Shown here piece after piece: positions 9,342-17,564 of a stretch of DNA of 64,000 nt. The stretch comes from Verrucomicrobiota bacterium (GTDB taxonomy: Bacteria > Verrucomicrobiota > Verrucomicrobiia > Opitutales > Opitutaceae), in assembly GCA_019510185.1 (NCBI GenBank), contig JAEKKV010000011.1, forward strand, positions 186,001 to 250,000, given 5' to 3'. The notes beneath the pieces were generated by a model, which was given only the letters and a program-made list of their open reading frames with translations, made no database searches and was not told the DNA's origin. The position numbers and the translations under genes were made by a program. Position 1 is the stretch's first letter, and each line of letters begins with the position of its first letter.

Positions 9342-9920
9342 TTAAGGGTACAACGCCTGCTCGCTCCAACGGTTGCCGTTGCGCGTGTAATGCAGGCGCT
9401 CATGAAGACGGAACGGACGCTCCTGCCACAGTTCGATGGTGTCCGGAATCACGCGGTAGCCGCTCCAGTTGTCCGGCCGGGGGACACGACCGCGGGGATG
9501 GCGCAACATTTCGGCGGCGACGGCGCGTTCGAGTTCGGCATAGCCGGACAGTGGCTGGGATTGTCGGGAGGTGCGTGCGCCGATGCGGCTCAGGTAGGGG
9601 CGGGAGTTGAAATAGGCGTCGGCCTCTTCGTTGGTGACGGTTTCGACGCGGCCGGAAACGCGCACCTGGCGGCCGGGGGGATTCCAATAGAAGCAAAGGG
9701 AGGCATGGGGGCAGTGCCGCAGGTCCTCGCCCTTCGGACTGTCGGTGTTGGTGTAGAAGACGAAGCCTTTTTCGTCGGCGTGCTTGAGCAGCACTATGCG
9801 CACGGCGGGGTGGTTGTCGCGGTCAACGGTGGCCAGGGCCATCGCGGTGGGCTCGTGGACGCCGTGGCGTTTGGCGTCGGCGAGCCAGGTTTGGAAAAGG
9901 TGCAGCGGATCCGTCGTCAT
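9342..9920 (-). CDS. pdxH: Pyridoxamine 5'-phosphate oxidase family, copy 1
   Basis: A 192-residue FMN-dependent PNPOx protein; the canonical enzyme oxidises pyridoxine or pyridoxamine phosphate to pyridoxal phosphate. It has the FMN-binding strand (ALATVDRDNHPAVRIVLLK), the FYTNTDSPKG loop, RQVRVSGRVE, and the C-terminal dimer/substrate region DNWSGYRVIPDTIELWQ with RLHER. It lacks about 20 N-terminal residues compared with the second copy at 16306-16944. The ATG at 9920 was chosen because homology begins about eight residues after it; the upstream in-frame extension is unrelated sequence. Having two family members suggests this shorter one may have a diverged substrate. Confidence 0.9.
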   Translation of the reverse strand: MTTDPLHLFQTWLADAKRHGVHEPTAMALATVDRDNHPAVRIVLLKHADEKGFVFYTNTDSPKGEDLRHCPHASLCFYWNPPGRQVRVSGRVETVTNEEADAYFNSRPYLSRIGARTSRQSQPLSGYAELERAVAAEMLRHPRGRVPRPDNWSGYRVIPDTIELWQERPFRLHERLHYTRNGNRWSEQALYP

Positions 9921-10105
9921 GGCAGAAATTGTAGGGATCCCGGTTCCGGCCTGCTGCGCAGAGGTTGACGAAAGCTGCGCAAAAACCGTCCTGCAGACGC
10001 GGAAGCGCTCATGCACGCGCGCGAGTAAACGAGGAGCTCGCGTTGGGCGGGGGTTAACGCAATTCTGGTCGTCATGTCCGGGGTAACGATGACCGCGGGC
10101 ACGCT

Positions 10106-10429
10106 TTGAACACACCCGACAACTGCCTGTGCTGCGGAGTTTGCTGTTTTTCGCATCTCGACACCTACGTGCGGGTGACCGGCGACGATTGGGAGCGGCT
10201 TGGCGTCGAGGCGGCGCGACTGGCGCATTTCATCGGCCATCGCGCTTACATGAAGATGACCGGAGGTCATTGCGCCGCGCTGCAACTGCGTCGCTTGGAC
10301 GGGGGAGCGACGGAGTTTTTTTGTTCGATCTATGACAACCGTCCGCAGGTGTGTCGTGACTTGGCGCGAGGATCGCCGGAGTGCGCGGGCGAGCGGGCGT
10401 CGAAGAGTGATCGGGTGGCGCAGGCATGA
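10106..10429 (+). CDS. YkgJ-type zinc/iron-chelating cysteine cluster protein
   Basis: A 107-residue soluble protein of the YkgJ family, defined by clustered cysteines that probably bind a metal or an iron-sulfur cluster. The N-terminal motif NCLCCGVCC holds five cysteines (residues 7, 9, 10, 13, 14). Further cysteines follow in GGHCAALQ, FFCSIYDNRPQVC (the typical YDNRPxxCR signature) and SPEC. The only start I can find is the TTG at 10106; the frame has a stop at 10055-10057 and no ATG or GTG between. It is divergent from the first pdxH copy. The biochemical role of the family is not established. Confidence 0.8.
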   Translation: MNTPDNCLCCGVCCFSHLDTYVRVTGDDWERLGVEAARLAHFIGHRAYMKMTGGHCAALQLRRLDGGATEFFCSIYDNRPQVCRDLARGSPECAGERASKSDRVAQA

Positions 10430-10509
10430 GCCCAGCCATCTGCCTCGAGTTCAGCTGCAACGCTATGCCTTAGCTTGAACTGCGTCAGGCCGCCGATGAG
10501 ATTTCGTAC

Positions 10510-11319
10510 ATGAGCGAAACGCCCCCTGCCGCCGATGAGGAGCTGATCCGGTTTTTGTCGGCACCGGTGCCGCGGGTGGTGCCGAGTTCCATCAGGCGTG
10601 TCGCGCTGAAGGCCCATGCTTCGCTGGCAGGCGTTTTCATGGGTGTTTTGCTGATCCTGTTTGGGTCGGCTTTTGTCTGGCTGTTTCTGCCGTGGCGGCA
10701 GGCTGACGAGTGGCGGCTGGCGGCGAGCGATCCGGTGCGCACGCAGGGACGTATCCTGAGCGAGATGCCGACGCATATGAGCATCAATCACCAGCCGGTG
10801 ATGGAGTATGCTTTTCAATTCAAACCGGCGCAGGGGCCGGAAATCACGGGTGAGTGTTTCACAACCGGAAAGCGATGGCAGACGGGCGCAACGATAACGG
10901 TGCGCTACGCCCCGAAAAATCCGGCGCTGGCGTGTCCGGAGGGTGCGCGGTTGAGCGAAGGCAGCTTGGGCGGTTCTTTCGTGGTGCTGTTTCCGCTGGC
11001 GGGGGCGATCGTAGCTGGCTGGGCGGTCCGCGCGCGGCGGCGGACGTGTTGGTTGCTGGAAAACGGGGCACTGGGGGATTTCCGTGTCACGGCCATCGAG
11101 ACGACGGGCACGGAAATAAACAATCACGCCCAGTTTAAGATTTCACTGCAGCGGCTCGATCAGGCCGATGCGAAGCCGCACGAGGTGCGTTGGTATAAAC
11201 CGGCGTTGGTGGCGTTCGCGCGCGAGCGTAAGCAGAGCGACCAGGCGGTTTTCGGGCTGTTCGATCCGGCGAACCCGAAGAGGGTTTTGTTGCCGGAGGC
11301 GTGGTCGGCGCTGGGGTGA
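10510..11319 (+). CDS. DUF3592-like two-helix membrane protein
   Basis: A 269-residue protein of unknown function. A first membrane helix is at residues ~40-60 (FMGVLLILFGSAFVWLFLPW) and a second at ~157-177. Between them lies a ~95-residue extracytoplasmic domain (ASDPVRTQGRILSEMP, VRYAPKNPALA) matching the pattern of DUF3592 proteins. The C-terminal cytoplasmic part repeats a similar beta-rich pattern (FRVTAIETTGTEINNHAQF). It lies 80 bases downstream of the YkgJ-like gene and is convergent with the DUF4202 gene, so it may be co-transcribed with the former. No function can be assigned. Confidence 0.7.
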   Translation: MSETPPAADEELIRFLSAPVPRVVPSSIRRVALKAHASLAGVFMGVLLILFGSAFVWLFLPWRQADEWRLAASDPVRTQGRILSEMPTHMSINHQPVMEYAFQFKPAQGPEITGECFTTGKRWQTGATITVRYAPKNPALACPEGARLSEGSLGGSFVVLFPLAGAIVAGWAVRARRRTCWLLENGALGDFRVTAIETTGTEINNHAQFKISLQRLDQADAKPHEVRWYKPALVAFARERKQSDQAVFGLFDPANPKRVLLPEAWSALG

Positions 11320-11347
11320 CGGACGCGACGCGAGAACCCGGCAGGGA

Positions 11348-11929
11348 TTAACCGGCGAGGGCTTCGCGCACCAGGCCGGCGATGGCCGGAGGGAGGTCCA
11401 GACCGAGAGCCGCGTGCTGCGCGGCGGGGCTGAGCTTGCGCCAGGTTTTCTTCAAAATATCGACGAACTTCTCGCGCGGATAATCCGCGTGCTGCGCGGC
11501 AAACGCACCGATCTCATTTTCGAGAAAAACCAGCACGGCGGCATCTTCGAGGGCCTGTGTGCCGGGATTGGTTTTGAGGCCGGTTTTGGACACCCAAACG
11601 GCCACTTCGGCGGCCTCGTCGGCGGACATATCGGCGGCGAGAAGCAGTTCGCGGGCGCGTTCGGCCTGCTTGGTGTAAAGCGAGCGGCGCCAGTTGAGGT
11701 AGCCGGTTTTTCCCTCGGGAAAGGAGGCGCGGGGCACGCTCCAGCGTTCGAGGTGCTGGCAGCGTGCCGCCAGGCGCAGGAGGGACGGCGCGGCGGGCGC
11801 GAGCTTCGCCACCCATGCTTCCATGCGGTCGGCGTACACGAGTTCGGCGGCGCGGCCGTCGGGTGCGCGCACGGGGTCGGCGGCGTGGGCGGTGTCGATG
11901 AGCGAGCGGGCGCGATCGTGGGCGGTCAT
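11348..11929 (-). CDS. DUF4202 family protein
   Basis: A 193-residue soluble protein matching the DUF4202 family: an all-helical protein with conserved ERWSVPR, YLNWRRSLYTKQAERA, AVWVSKTGLKTNPGTQALEDAA and VFLENEIGAFAAQH stretches. The His and acidic positions in these blocks (QHLERW, EDAAVLVFLE) resemble an HD-type metal-dependent hydrolase arrangement; that is my inference and the activity is unknown. The ATG at 11929 starts directly before the conserved region. It is the first minus-strand gene after the DUF3592 protein and lies 16 bases downstream of the haem-binding gene, so probably in one operon with it. Confidence 0.8.
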   Translation of the reverse strand: MTAHDRARSLIDTAHAADPVRAPDGRAAELVYADRMEAWVAKLAPAAPSLLRLAARCQHLERWSVPRASFPEGKTGYLNWRRSLYTKQAERARELLLAADMSADEAAEVAVWVSKTGLKTNPGTQALEDAAVLVFLENEIGAFAAQHADYPREKFVDILKKTWRKLSPAAQHAALGLDLPPAIAGLVREALAG

Positions 11930-11945
11930 GGCGTGGCGGCGATCT

Positions 11946-12422
11946 TCAGTCGGCGAGGTTGTTGTCGGCAAGGATCCGTTGGCGCACGGCCTCGGCCCAG
12001 TCGGAGAGCAGCTTGATCTGCGCATCCGTCAGGCGTGCCTCGGGATGGCCGAGCCGGTAGGAGGTGAGCGGCATCTCGCGATCGGTGACTTGGTCGATGA
12101 TGGCGTCCAGCTTCGCTGCCGCGCGCCGGGCGGGATAGCCGGCGAAGGCGGAAAAATTAAGATGGTTTTTGCCGTCGTTCACATGCGAGGAGAGCCACCA
12201 ACCGACGGGCTGGACCTCGGCATACCACGGATAACGAGTGGTGTCGGAGTGGCAGTCATAACAGGCGGCGACGAGCAGCCGCTTCACCTCCGGCGGCGCG
12301 GGATAACGGTCCGTGATGTCCTGGCCGGCGCGCGCAATTGCGATGTTTTTGGCCGGTCGGACGCCTTGGATGGCCACGAAAGCCACCGCCAAGCCGGGCA
12401 GGATCCATTTGAGGCGTTTCAT
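11946..12422 (-). CDS. Haem-binding domain protein (single CxxCH)
   Basis: A 158-residue exported or membrane-anchored c-type haem protein. An N-terminal hydrophobic segment (residues 5-21) is followed by the haem attachment motif CYDCH at residues 54-58. The family signature TRYPWYAEVQPVGWW comes next, then HVNDGKNHLNFSAF with candidate axial ligands, and MPLTSYRLGHPEARLT. These features match the 'haem_bd' family found beside respiratory or peroxidase genes in Bacteroidota and Verrucomicrobiota. Start at 12422 (ATG) gives the complete signal anchor. It is flanked on the same strand by the lipoate ligase-like gene (16 bases upstream) and DUF4202. Confidence 0.85.
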   Translation of the reverse strand: MKRLKWILPGLAVAFVAIQGVRPAKNIAIARAGQDITDRYPAPPEVKRLLVAACYDCHSDTTRYPWYAEVQPVGWWLSSHVNDGKNHLNFSAFAGYPARRAAAKLDAIIDQVTDREMPLTSYRLGHPEARLTDAQIKLLSDWAEAVRQRILADNNLAD

Positions 12423-12438
12423 GCGATAATCGAGAGGT

Positions 12439-13188
12439 TCACCGGTATTCGAGCCATTCAGGGGACGCGTACTGTTCGATGAGGGCGGTGAGTTCGTCTT
12501 CGTTAAAATCGGGCCAGGGAGAGACTGCGGCTTCGGCGGACAGCGTGGCGGCCAGACCGGCCGTGAAAGTTTCTTCGAAGGCGTCCCAGTCAATCGTGCC
12601 CAGAACCGATCTGGCGATGGAACCTTGGAAGAGCAGGCCGTGTTTGTTGCGCTTTTGTGCGGCGCCGGCGACTTTCGCGCCGGTGGTTTCGTGGAGCACG
12701 TCGTACAGTTCGGGACGGACGAAGCACACGGTGGGCGCGGTGGTTTCGCAGGCCGGGTCGCAGCGTTCTTTCAGGACAACGGGCAGGCCTTGGGCGCGCA
12801 AGGCCGTGGTGAGCGCGGCATGGATCAGCCGGTAACTTTCCGTGGCGCGGGCGTCGTAGAGCGCGTGGCCGCGCGGAATCACGAGCGCATACGTCCAGTC
12901 GTCGCGGTGGTCCACCACGCCGCCGCCGGTGGGACGGCGACAGAGATCGAGCCGCTCGTCGCCGGCGAGGGCGGCGAGTTGCGCGCGGACATAGGCGATT
13001 TTCTGGCCGAAGCCGAAGGTGGCGGCCGGACCGCGCCATTCGTAGTGCCGAAAACGGGCACGGGTTTCGTCGGGGTAACGTTGCAGCAGGAGAAAATCCA
13101 CCGCCATGTTCTCGGCGGCGCCGCTGGCGCGGGTAGGAAGAAGATCGAGCGTCATCGGTCGGTGATCGGGAGCCGGCGGAAGTGCCAT
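12439..13188 (-). CDS. Lipoate-protein ligase A family protein
   Basis: A 249-residue cytosolic protein with the biotin/lipoate ligase (BPL_LplA) fold. These enzymes attach lipoate or octanoate to the lysine of E2 and GcvH domains. The N-terminal AENMAVDFLLLQR helix is typical, as are the RRPTGGGVVDH acyl-AMP-binding loop and GAKVAGAAQKRNKHGLLFQGS, which contains the catalytic-type lysine of the KVAG motif. It lacks the C-terminal accessory domain of E. coli LplA, so it could be an octanoyltransferase (LipM-like) instead. The alternative ATG 11 codons in is possible. It begins one base after the stop of the upstream RmlD-like gene. Confidence 0.85.
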   Translation of the reverse strand: MALPPAPDHRPMTLDLLPTRASGAAENMAVDFLLLQRYPDETRARFRHYEWRGPAATFGFGQKIAYVRAQLAALAGDERLDLCRRPTGGGVVDHRDDWTYALVIPRGHALYDARATESYRLIHAALTTALRAQGLPVVLKERCDPACETTAPTVCFVRPELYDVLHETTGAKVAGAAQKRNKHGLLFQGSIARSVLGTIDWDAFEETFTAGLAATLSAEAAVSPWPDFNEDELTALIEQYASPEWLEYR

Positions 13189-13189
13189 C

Positions 13190-14119
13190 TCAGGCTTGGG
13201 CGAAGTACCATTCGCGGAAAGGCGGAGGGACGATGAACTGGTCGAGCTGGGCCTCGATCGTTTCGAGCGGCGTTTTCAATTTTCCCGCGAGCGGCTGGAG
13301 GTCGAGCGTGAGGTTGGCCTGACGCTTGGCGGCGGCCTTGGGGTTCTCTGCCCGGGTGACGGCTTGGAGGGGAGCGGCGGTTTCGCCAAGTTTGAAATGG
13401 GCGCGAATGCGCCGGGCGAGTTCGAGGCGCGAACAGGGTTCGGCGCCGGCCCAGTGGTAGAGGCCGCGGACGTCGTTGCGCTCAAGGAGCTCGAGCATCA
13501 CGTCGGCGAGATTGGCGGCGGTGCAGGGCTGGCGGATTTCGTCAGAGTAGACGAGCGGGGCCTTGCCGGCGGCCCAGTCGGCGAAGAGGCGTTCGTGCAG
13601 GCTGCGTTTGCCGGAGAGGCTGTTGCCGGTGAGAAGCGGAGCGCGAAGAACGATGGCAAATTCAGGGGCGGCGGCGAGGACGAGACGTTCGCTTTCGAGC
13701 TTCTGACGGGCGTAAAGATTGATCGGGCGGGTGGGGCTTTGGATGGCGTAAGGCGGATTGGTCCCGTCAAAGACCTGTTCGGAGGAAAGGTGGACGAACC
13801 GTGCGCTCACATGATGGGCGAGCCGCGCGAGGATGGCGGGCAGGGCGACGTTCAAGGCTTGGGCGCGGGCGGGATCGGCGTCGCATTGCGGAGGTTCGGA
13901 GACGGCCGCGCAGTTGACGATAGCGTCGGGAAACGCCTCCAGCACGGCGGCCGTAAGGGCGGCGTCATCGGTGAGATCGAGGCTGCGTTTTTCGGTCACG
14001 CCGGGGACGGTGCCGGCATAGGAACCGACGAGGCCGGTGACATGATGGCCGCGGCGCGAGGCGGCTTGGGCAAAGGCGCTGCCAACAAGGCCGGAGGCGC
14101 CGGTGAGGAAAATTTTCAT
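13190..14119 (-). CDS. RmlD-like NAD(P)-dependent reductase
   Basis: A 309-residue extended SDR of the RmlD / sugar-nucleotide-binding family, which includes dTDP-4-dehydrorhamnose reductase and MAT2B-type proteins. The Rossmann motif TGASGLVGSAFA starts at residue 6. VNCAAVSEPPQCD, LSSEQVFDG and the catalytic YARQK (Y-x3-K) follow. The C-terminal half contains NLADVMLELL and GLYHWAGAE, typical of the family. It is 48 kb from the rmlAB pair and sits among metabolic genes, so I do not assume a rhamnose role. It is directly upstream of the lipoate ligase-like gene (adjacent stop and start). Confidence 0.85.
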   Translation of the reverse strand: MKIFLTGASGLVGSAFAQAASRRGHHVTGLVGSYAGTVPGVTEKRSLDLTDDAALTAAVLEAFPDAIVNCAAVSEPPQCDADPARAQALNVALPAILARLAHHVSARFVHLSSEQVFDGTNPPYAIQSPTRPINLYARQKLESERLVLAAAPEFAIVLRAPLLTGNSLSGKRSLHERLFADWAAGKAPLVYSDEIRQPCTAANLADVMLELLERNDVRGLYHWAGAEPCSRLELARRIRAHFKLGETAAPLQAVTRAENPKAAAKRQANLTLDLQPLAGKLKTPLETIEAQLDQFIVPPPFREWYFAQA

Positions 14120-14175
14120 GGGGAAAACGGTGGCACAGTCTCCATTCCCCGGGGACGGGAACGAGAACGATTTTG

Positions 14176-14679
14176 TCAGGAGGCCGGCGGAAGGAGTTCC
14201 GGCGAAAGCAGCCAGCAGGCGTGCCAGCGGGAGCGGCCGGTGCGTTTGTGGACGCCTCCGTTGGGCTCGAGTGCAAGAACGGAGCCTTTTTTCAACTCGA
14301 AGGCGGCGGGCTTGCGCTTGCCGCGGACGAGTAGCGTGGCGAGCGCGCTGAGGTGCGGCTCATGGCCGACGATCGCCAGATTTTCCCCGGCGGGAAACGT
14401 TTCCAGGCGTTCGGCGATTTCCAGGGGCGAGTCCTCGGGCAGGAGGCCGGTGGTTTCAACCCTAACGATCTCCTGGTCGAGGGTGTGCGCGAGGATGGCG
14501 GCGGTTTCCCGCGCGCGTTCGAGCGGACTGTGCCAGAGCTGGGCGGGGGTGAAGGCCCGGCTGGTGCGGAGCCAGGCGGTGATGCGCGCAACATCCTGCC
14601 GGCCGCGGGGGCTCAACGGACGCGAGGCGTTTTCCTCTTCGGCGACGGCGTGGGCATGGCGAATCAGATAGAGGCGCAT
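14176..14679 (-). CDS. sixA: SixA-type phosphohistidine phosphatase
   Basis: A 167-residue member of the histidine phosphatase superfamily. The catalytic RHA motif is LYLIRHAHA, with His8 as the phospho-acceptor. The second conserved block is LWHSPLERARETAAIL and the second catalytic histidine lies in IVGHEPHLS. The short length and absence of other domains fit SixA, which removes phosphate from histidine phosphotransfer domains. The stop of the upstream hybrid histidine kinase gene lies 8 bases before this start on the same strand. The pair is probably co-transcribed, and SixA could reset that phosphorelay, which is my inference. The chosen ATG places the RHA motif at its usual distance from the N-terminus. 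Confidence 0.9.
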   Translation of the reverse strand: MRLYLIRHAHAVAEEENASRPLSPRGRQDVARITAWLRTSRAFTPAQLWHSPLERARETAAILAHTLDQEIVRVETTGLLPEDSPLEIAERLETFPAGENLAIVGHEPHLSALATLLVRGKRKPAAFELKKGSVLALEPNGGVHKRTGRSRWHACWLLSPELLPPAS

Positions 14680-14687
14680 GGCGACGA

Positions 14688-16292
14688 TCAGAGCGGGCAG
14701 GAGAACCGGCCGGTGTCGCCATCCGCGCCCCGGCCATCCAGCAAAGAGCGCACAGCGTGCAGCAGGGTGCTCAACGCGTAAGGCTTGGGAAGAAAGCCCT
14801 GTGTTTTGTCGGGAAGGTTCTTGAGCGGAGCGATTTCGGCGCCGGAGGCGCAAAGCACCCGCAGGCGGGGCTGGGCTGCGTGAAGCTCGCGGATGATTTT
14901 TTCTCCGGCGAGGCCAGTCCGGTCGGGGTCGATGATGATGAGATCGACGGGCTTGCGATTCCGGTTGGCGAGCAGGCGGGCTTTCGCCGCGGAGGAGGCG
15001 GCGAGCACGCGGTAACCGTCGGCCGTGAGAATGCCGGCCACCATTTTGCTGACGACGGCGTCCTCTTCGACGAGCAGGATGGTTTCATGGCCGTGGGTGG
15101 ACGGCAGGACAGTGGATGGCGAAGGCCGATCCTGAACCGGGTCGCTGACGAGCGGGAGGAAAATTTCGAAGGTCGAGCCAATACCGGGCGTGCTTTGCAC
15201 TTGGATACAACCGCCGCTTTGCTGCACCACGCCATAGACCAGCGCGAGGCCGAGGCCGGTGCCCTTGCCCTGTTCCTTGGTGGTGAAAAAGGGCTCGAAG
15301 AGATGGGACTGGGTCTCTTCGTCCATGCCGCTGCCGTTATCGTTGACGGCGAGGACCACATAGCTTCCCGGCGGCGCGTCGGTGGCGCGGCGATTGCGGC
15401 CGGCCTTGATTTCGCGCGTGTCGGTGCGAAGCGTCACGCGGCCGCCGGGCGCGAGGGCGTCGCGGGCGTTGAGCGTGAGATTAAGGAGGACCTGCTGGAT
15501 TTGCGCGGCATCGATGCGCACGTGGTCGGCGCCGGCCTGCAAAGCGAGGACGAGGGTTTTTTCCGGTTGGAGCAGCTTGGCGAGGATGTCGGCATTTTCC
15601 CGGACGAGCTGGTTGAGGCTCACGACCTTGGGATCGATGGCCTGGCGCCGGCTGAAGGCGAGCAGCTGGCGCACGAGCCCGGCCGCGTGCAGGCCAGCGC
15701 GATGGATCTCGCCGATTTCGCGTGCGACATGCGGGCCGATGCCGGGACGGCTGCGGAGGATTTCGCAATAGCCGTTGATGACGGAAAGGAGGTTGTTGAA
15801 ATCGTGGGCCACACCGCCGGCCAGACGGCCTACCGCATCGAGCCGCTGGGCGTGAACAAGTTCCTCCTGCAGGAGGCGCTGGGCGGTGATGTCGCGATAG
15901 GTGATCGAGACGTGGGTGATGCGGCCGCGTGCATCGGGCACCGGGGTGAACGTCCAGATGGCATAGAGACGCTTGCCGTGGCCGCAGGAAAGATAACCCT
16001 CGCCGGTGAGCTGCTGGCCGGGCGCCGGCTGCTTCAGCCAGCGACGCAGGCCGGCCAGGTGGCCGTGGTCGGCGTGAAGCCGGCCGTGCGGGCGGCCTTG
16101 GAGTTCCTCGGCGGAATAGCCGGTCATCGCGCAAAGGCTCCGGTTGGCGAAGCGGATGCGAAGACCGTCGCGCTGCCAGAGGCGGTCGGCGATCAATACG
16201 CCTTCGGCGAGACCGCCGAGGGCGCTGGCCAGCAGGCCGGCGGAGAGTCGCGCCGGACGCGGGGTCTTCCTGGCTGGACGCGTTTTTTTCAA
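14688..16292 (-). CDS. Hybrid sensor histidine kinase (PAS-HisKA-HATPase-REC)
   Basis: A 534-residue cytosolic hybrid kinase without membrane helices. It has a PAS/PAC sensor (residues ~25-145), a HisKA dimerisation helix with the phospho-accepting His163 in [17 protein letters not shown], and a HATPase domain (~265-390) with N-box [12 protein letters not shown]1 DNGSGMD and G2 [15 protein letters not shown]-terminal receiver follows (~410-520). The receiver keeps the acidic pair (VEEDA), the phospho-aspartate ([10 protein letters not shown]) and the lysine (FLPKPY), although the usual Met-Pro after the Asp is replaced. It is followed 8 bases later by sixA. Ligand and output are unknown; no DNA-binding regulator is adjacent. 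Confidence 0.92.
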   Translation of the reverse strand: MKKTRPARKTPRPARLSAGLLASALGGLAEGVLIADRLWQRDGLRIRFANRSLCAMTGYSAEELQGRPHGRLHADHGHLAGLRRWLKQPAPGQQLTGEGYLSCGHGKRLYAIWTFTPVPDARGRITHVSITYRDITAQRLLQEELVHAQRLDAVGRLAGGVAHDFNNLLSVINGYCEILRSRPGIGPHVAREIGEIHRAGLHAAGLVRQLLAFSRRQAIDPKVVSLNQLVRENADILAKLLQPEKTLVLALQAGADHVRIDAAQIQQVLLNLTLNARDALAPGGRVTLRTDTREIKAGRNRRATDAPPGSYVVLAVNDNGSGMDEETQSHLFEPFFTTKEQGKGTGLGLALVYGVVQQSGGCIQVQSTPGIGSTFEIFLPLVSDPVQDRPSPSTVLPSTHGHETILLVEEDAVVSKMVAGILTADGYRVLAASSAAKARLLANRNRKPVDLIIIDPDRTGLAGEKIIRELHAAQPRLRVLCASGAEIAPLKNLPDKTQGFLPKPYALSTLLHAVRSLLDGRGADGDTGRFSCPL

Positions 16293-16305
16293 GGCAGGAC
16301 GGCGT

Positions 16306-16944
16306 TCAGGGCGCCAAGCGTTCGACGATCCAGTCGCCGGATTTTTCGCGCCGGTAACGCAGGCGGTCGTGCAGGCGGCTGCGACGGCCCTGCCAGAATT
16401 CCACCGCTTCGGGGGCGACGCGGTAACCGCCCCAGTTGGGCGGCAGCGGCACCTCGAGGCCGGCGTATTTTTTCTCCAATGCTTTCATGGTTTCCTCGAG
16501 CACGGTGCGGTCGGTGATGATGGAACTCTGCTGGGAAACCCAGGCGCCGAGCTGGCTGGCGCGCGGGCGGGCGTGAAAGTAAGCCTCGCTTTCCTCGCGG
16601 GGAAGCCGGGTGACGGCGCCCTCCACCACGACCTGGCGTTCCAGCGCGACCCAGGGGAACAGCAGCGAGGCGCGGGCGTTTTCGGAGAGCTCCCGGCCCT
16701 TCCGACTGTCGTAGTTGGAATAAAATACAAATCCGCGGCCGTCGAGACCCTTGAGCAGCACGGTGCGCGCCGAGGGACGGCCGTCGCGCGTAGCGGTGGA
16801 GAGCGTCATGGCGTTGGGCTCGACGAGCTTGGCGGCCTGCGCCTCCTGGAACCATTTTTCGAACTGGCGGAAGGGGTCGCGCGCCAGGTCCTTTTCAAGG
16901 AGACCGGCCAGGCTATAGTCTTTGCGGAGATCGGCGAGGGACAT
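16306..16944 (-). CDS. pdxH: Pyridoxamine 5'-phosphate oxidase, copy 2
   Basis: A 212-residue protein with all regions of canonical PdxH: an N-terminal arm (DLRKDYSLAGLLEKDLARDPF), FMN-binding EPNAMTLSTATRDGRPSART and VLLKGLDGRGFVFYSNYDS, RQVVVEGAV, AWVSQQSS, PNWGGYRVAPEAVEFWQGR and the pyridoxal-phosphate-contacting RLHDR. It is closer to the textbook enzyme in length than the copy at 9342-9920. I therefore expect this one to perform the final step of pyridoxal phosphate synthesis. It is 13 bases upstream of the hybrid kinase gene on the same strand. Confidence 0.95.
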   Translation of the reverse strand: MSLADLRKDYSLAGLLEKDLARDPFRQFEKWFQEAQAAKLVEPNAMTLSTATRDGRPSARTVLLKGLDGRGFVFYSNYDSRKGRELSENARASLLFPWVALERQVVVEGAVTRLPREESEAYFHARPRASQLGAWVSQQSSIITDRTVLEETMKALEKKYAGLEVPLPPNWGGYRVAPEAVEFWQGRRSRLHDRLRYRREKSGDWIVERLAP

Positions 16945-16989
16945 GACAGTGTGGCCGGAAACTGCGCCGCCGCGCTCCCCCTGTCAAAA

Positions 16990-17469
16990 TCATCGCGTCA
17001 ATGTCTCGATATCCGCCGCCCAAGCGGGAAATCGCGCGACCAGGGCATCCCGTCCACCCAAGGCAAACTCCCGTTCCTCCCAGCCGGGGGACATGGTGCA
17101 ACCCAACAGCGCCCAGGCGCCCCCGGCGACGAGGCGGGCGCCCTGCCAGGTCCCGCCGGGGACGGCCAGCTGCGGCGTCAGTCCGCGGAGACAGTCGGCG
17201 CCCAGGAGGGTTTGGCGGCCTTCTCCGGTGGTCGGGTCGAGGATAAGGTGCTCGACGGTGTCACCGGCGTAAAAATGCCAGATTTCCTCCGTGTGCAGCC
17301 GGTGCAGGGCGGAAAAGTCCTCCGGCGTGAGCAAAAAATAAATCGCCGTCCCCGCCGGCCGGCCGCCGGGCAGGGTGGCGGCGCTGACATAAGTCTGGCG
17401 AAAAAAGCCGCCTTCGTTGGGCAGCGGCGCGAGTTGAAGGGCGGCGATGATCTCGGCGGCGGAAGGCAT
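16990..17469 (-). CDS. Cupin family protein (DUF985)
   Basis: A 159-residue single-domain cupin of the DUF985 type. Conserved blocks are LAPLPNEGGFFRQTY, TAIYFLLTPEDFSALHRL, HTEEIWHFYAGDTVEHLIL and QLAVPGGTWQGARL, and the C-terminal VAGGAWALLGCTMSPGWEE. The HxxEIWHFYxG segment supplies the likely metal ligands of the cupin barrel. Function in the family is unproven; some members are described as sugar epimerase-like. Start at the ATG 17469 matches homologues, with an unrelated in-frame extension upstream. It is divergent from the M20 peptidase (95-base gap) and lies upstream of pdxH copy 2 on the same strand. Confidence 0.85.
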   Translation of the reverse strand: MPSAAEIIAALQLAPLPNEGGFFRQTYVSAATLPGGRPAGTAIYFLLTPEDFSALHRLHTEEIWHFYAGDTVEHLILDPTTGEGRQTLLGADCLRGLTPQLAVPGGTWQGARLVAGGAWALLGCTMSPGWEEREFALGGRDALVARFPAWAADIETLTR

Positions 17470-17564
17470 GGCGGTCGGCAGGGAGAGCGTGTGGAGAACG
17501 CGCGGGCGGCGCCAATGGATTCTTCGCTTCGTCCGGAGGGGCAAATCGGCTAGCGTCGCCTGAG

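Noticed and set aside
9322..9342. AGGGCG/CGCCCT hairpin between the YjjB-type gene and pdxH copy 1
   Set aside because: Only 6-base arms, no T-tract, and it overlaps the pdxH stop. In this GC-rich DNA such short repeats are expected by chance.
13190..14119. RmlD-like gene as the missing reductase of the rhamnose operon
   Set aside because: It is about 48 kb away in a metabolic operon, and the rhamnose operon already has an NRS/ER-like enzyme. A link cannot be excluded but is not supported.
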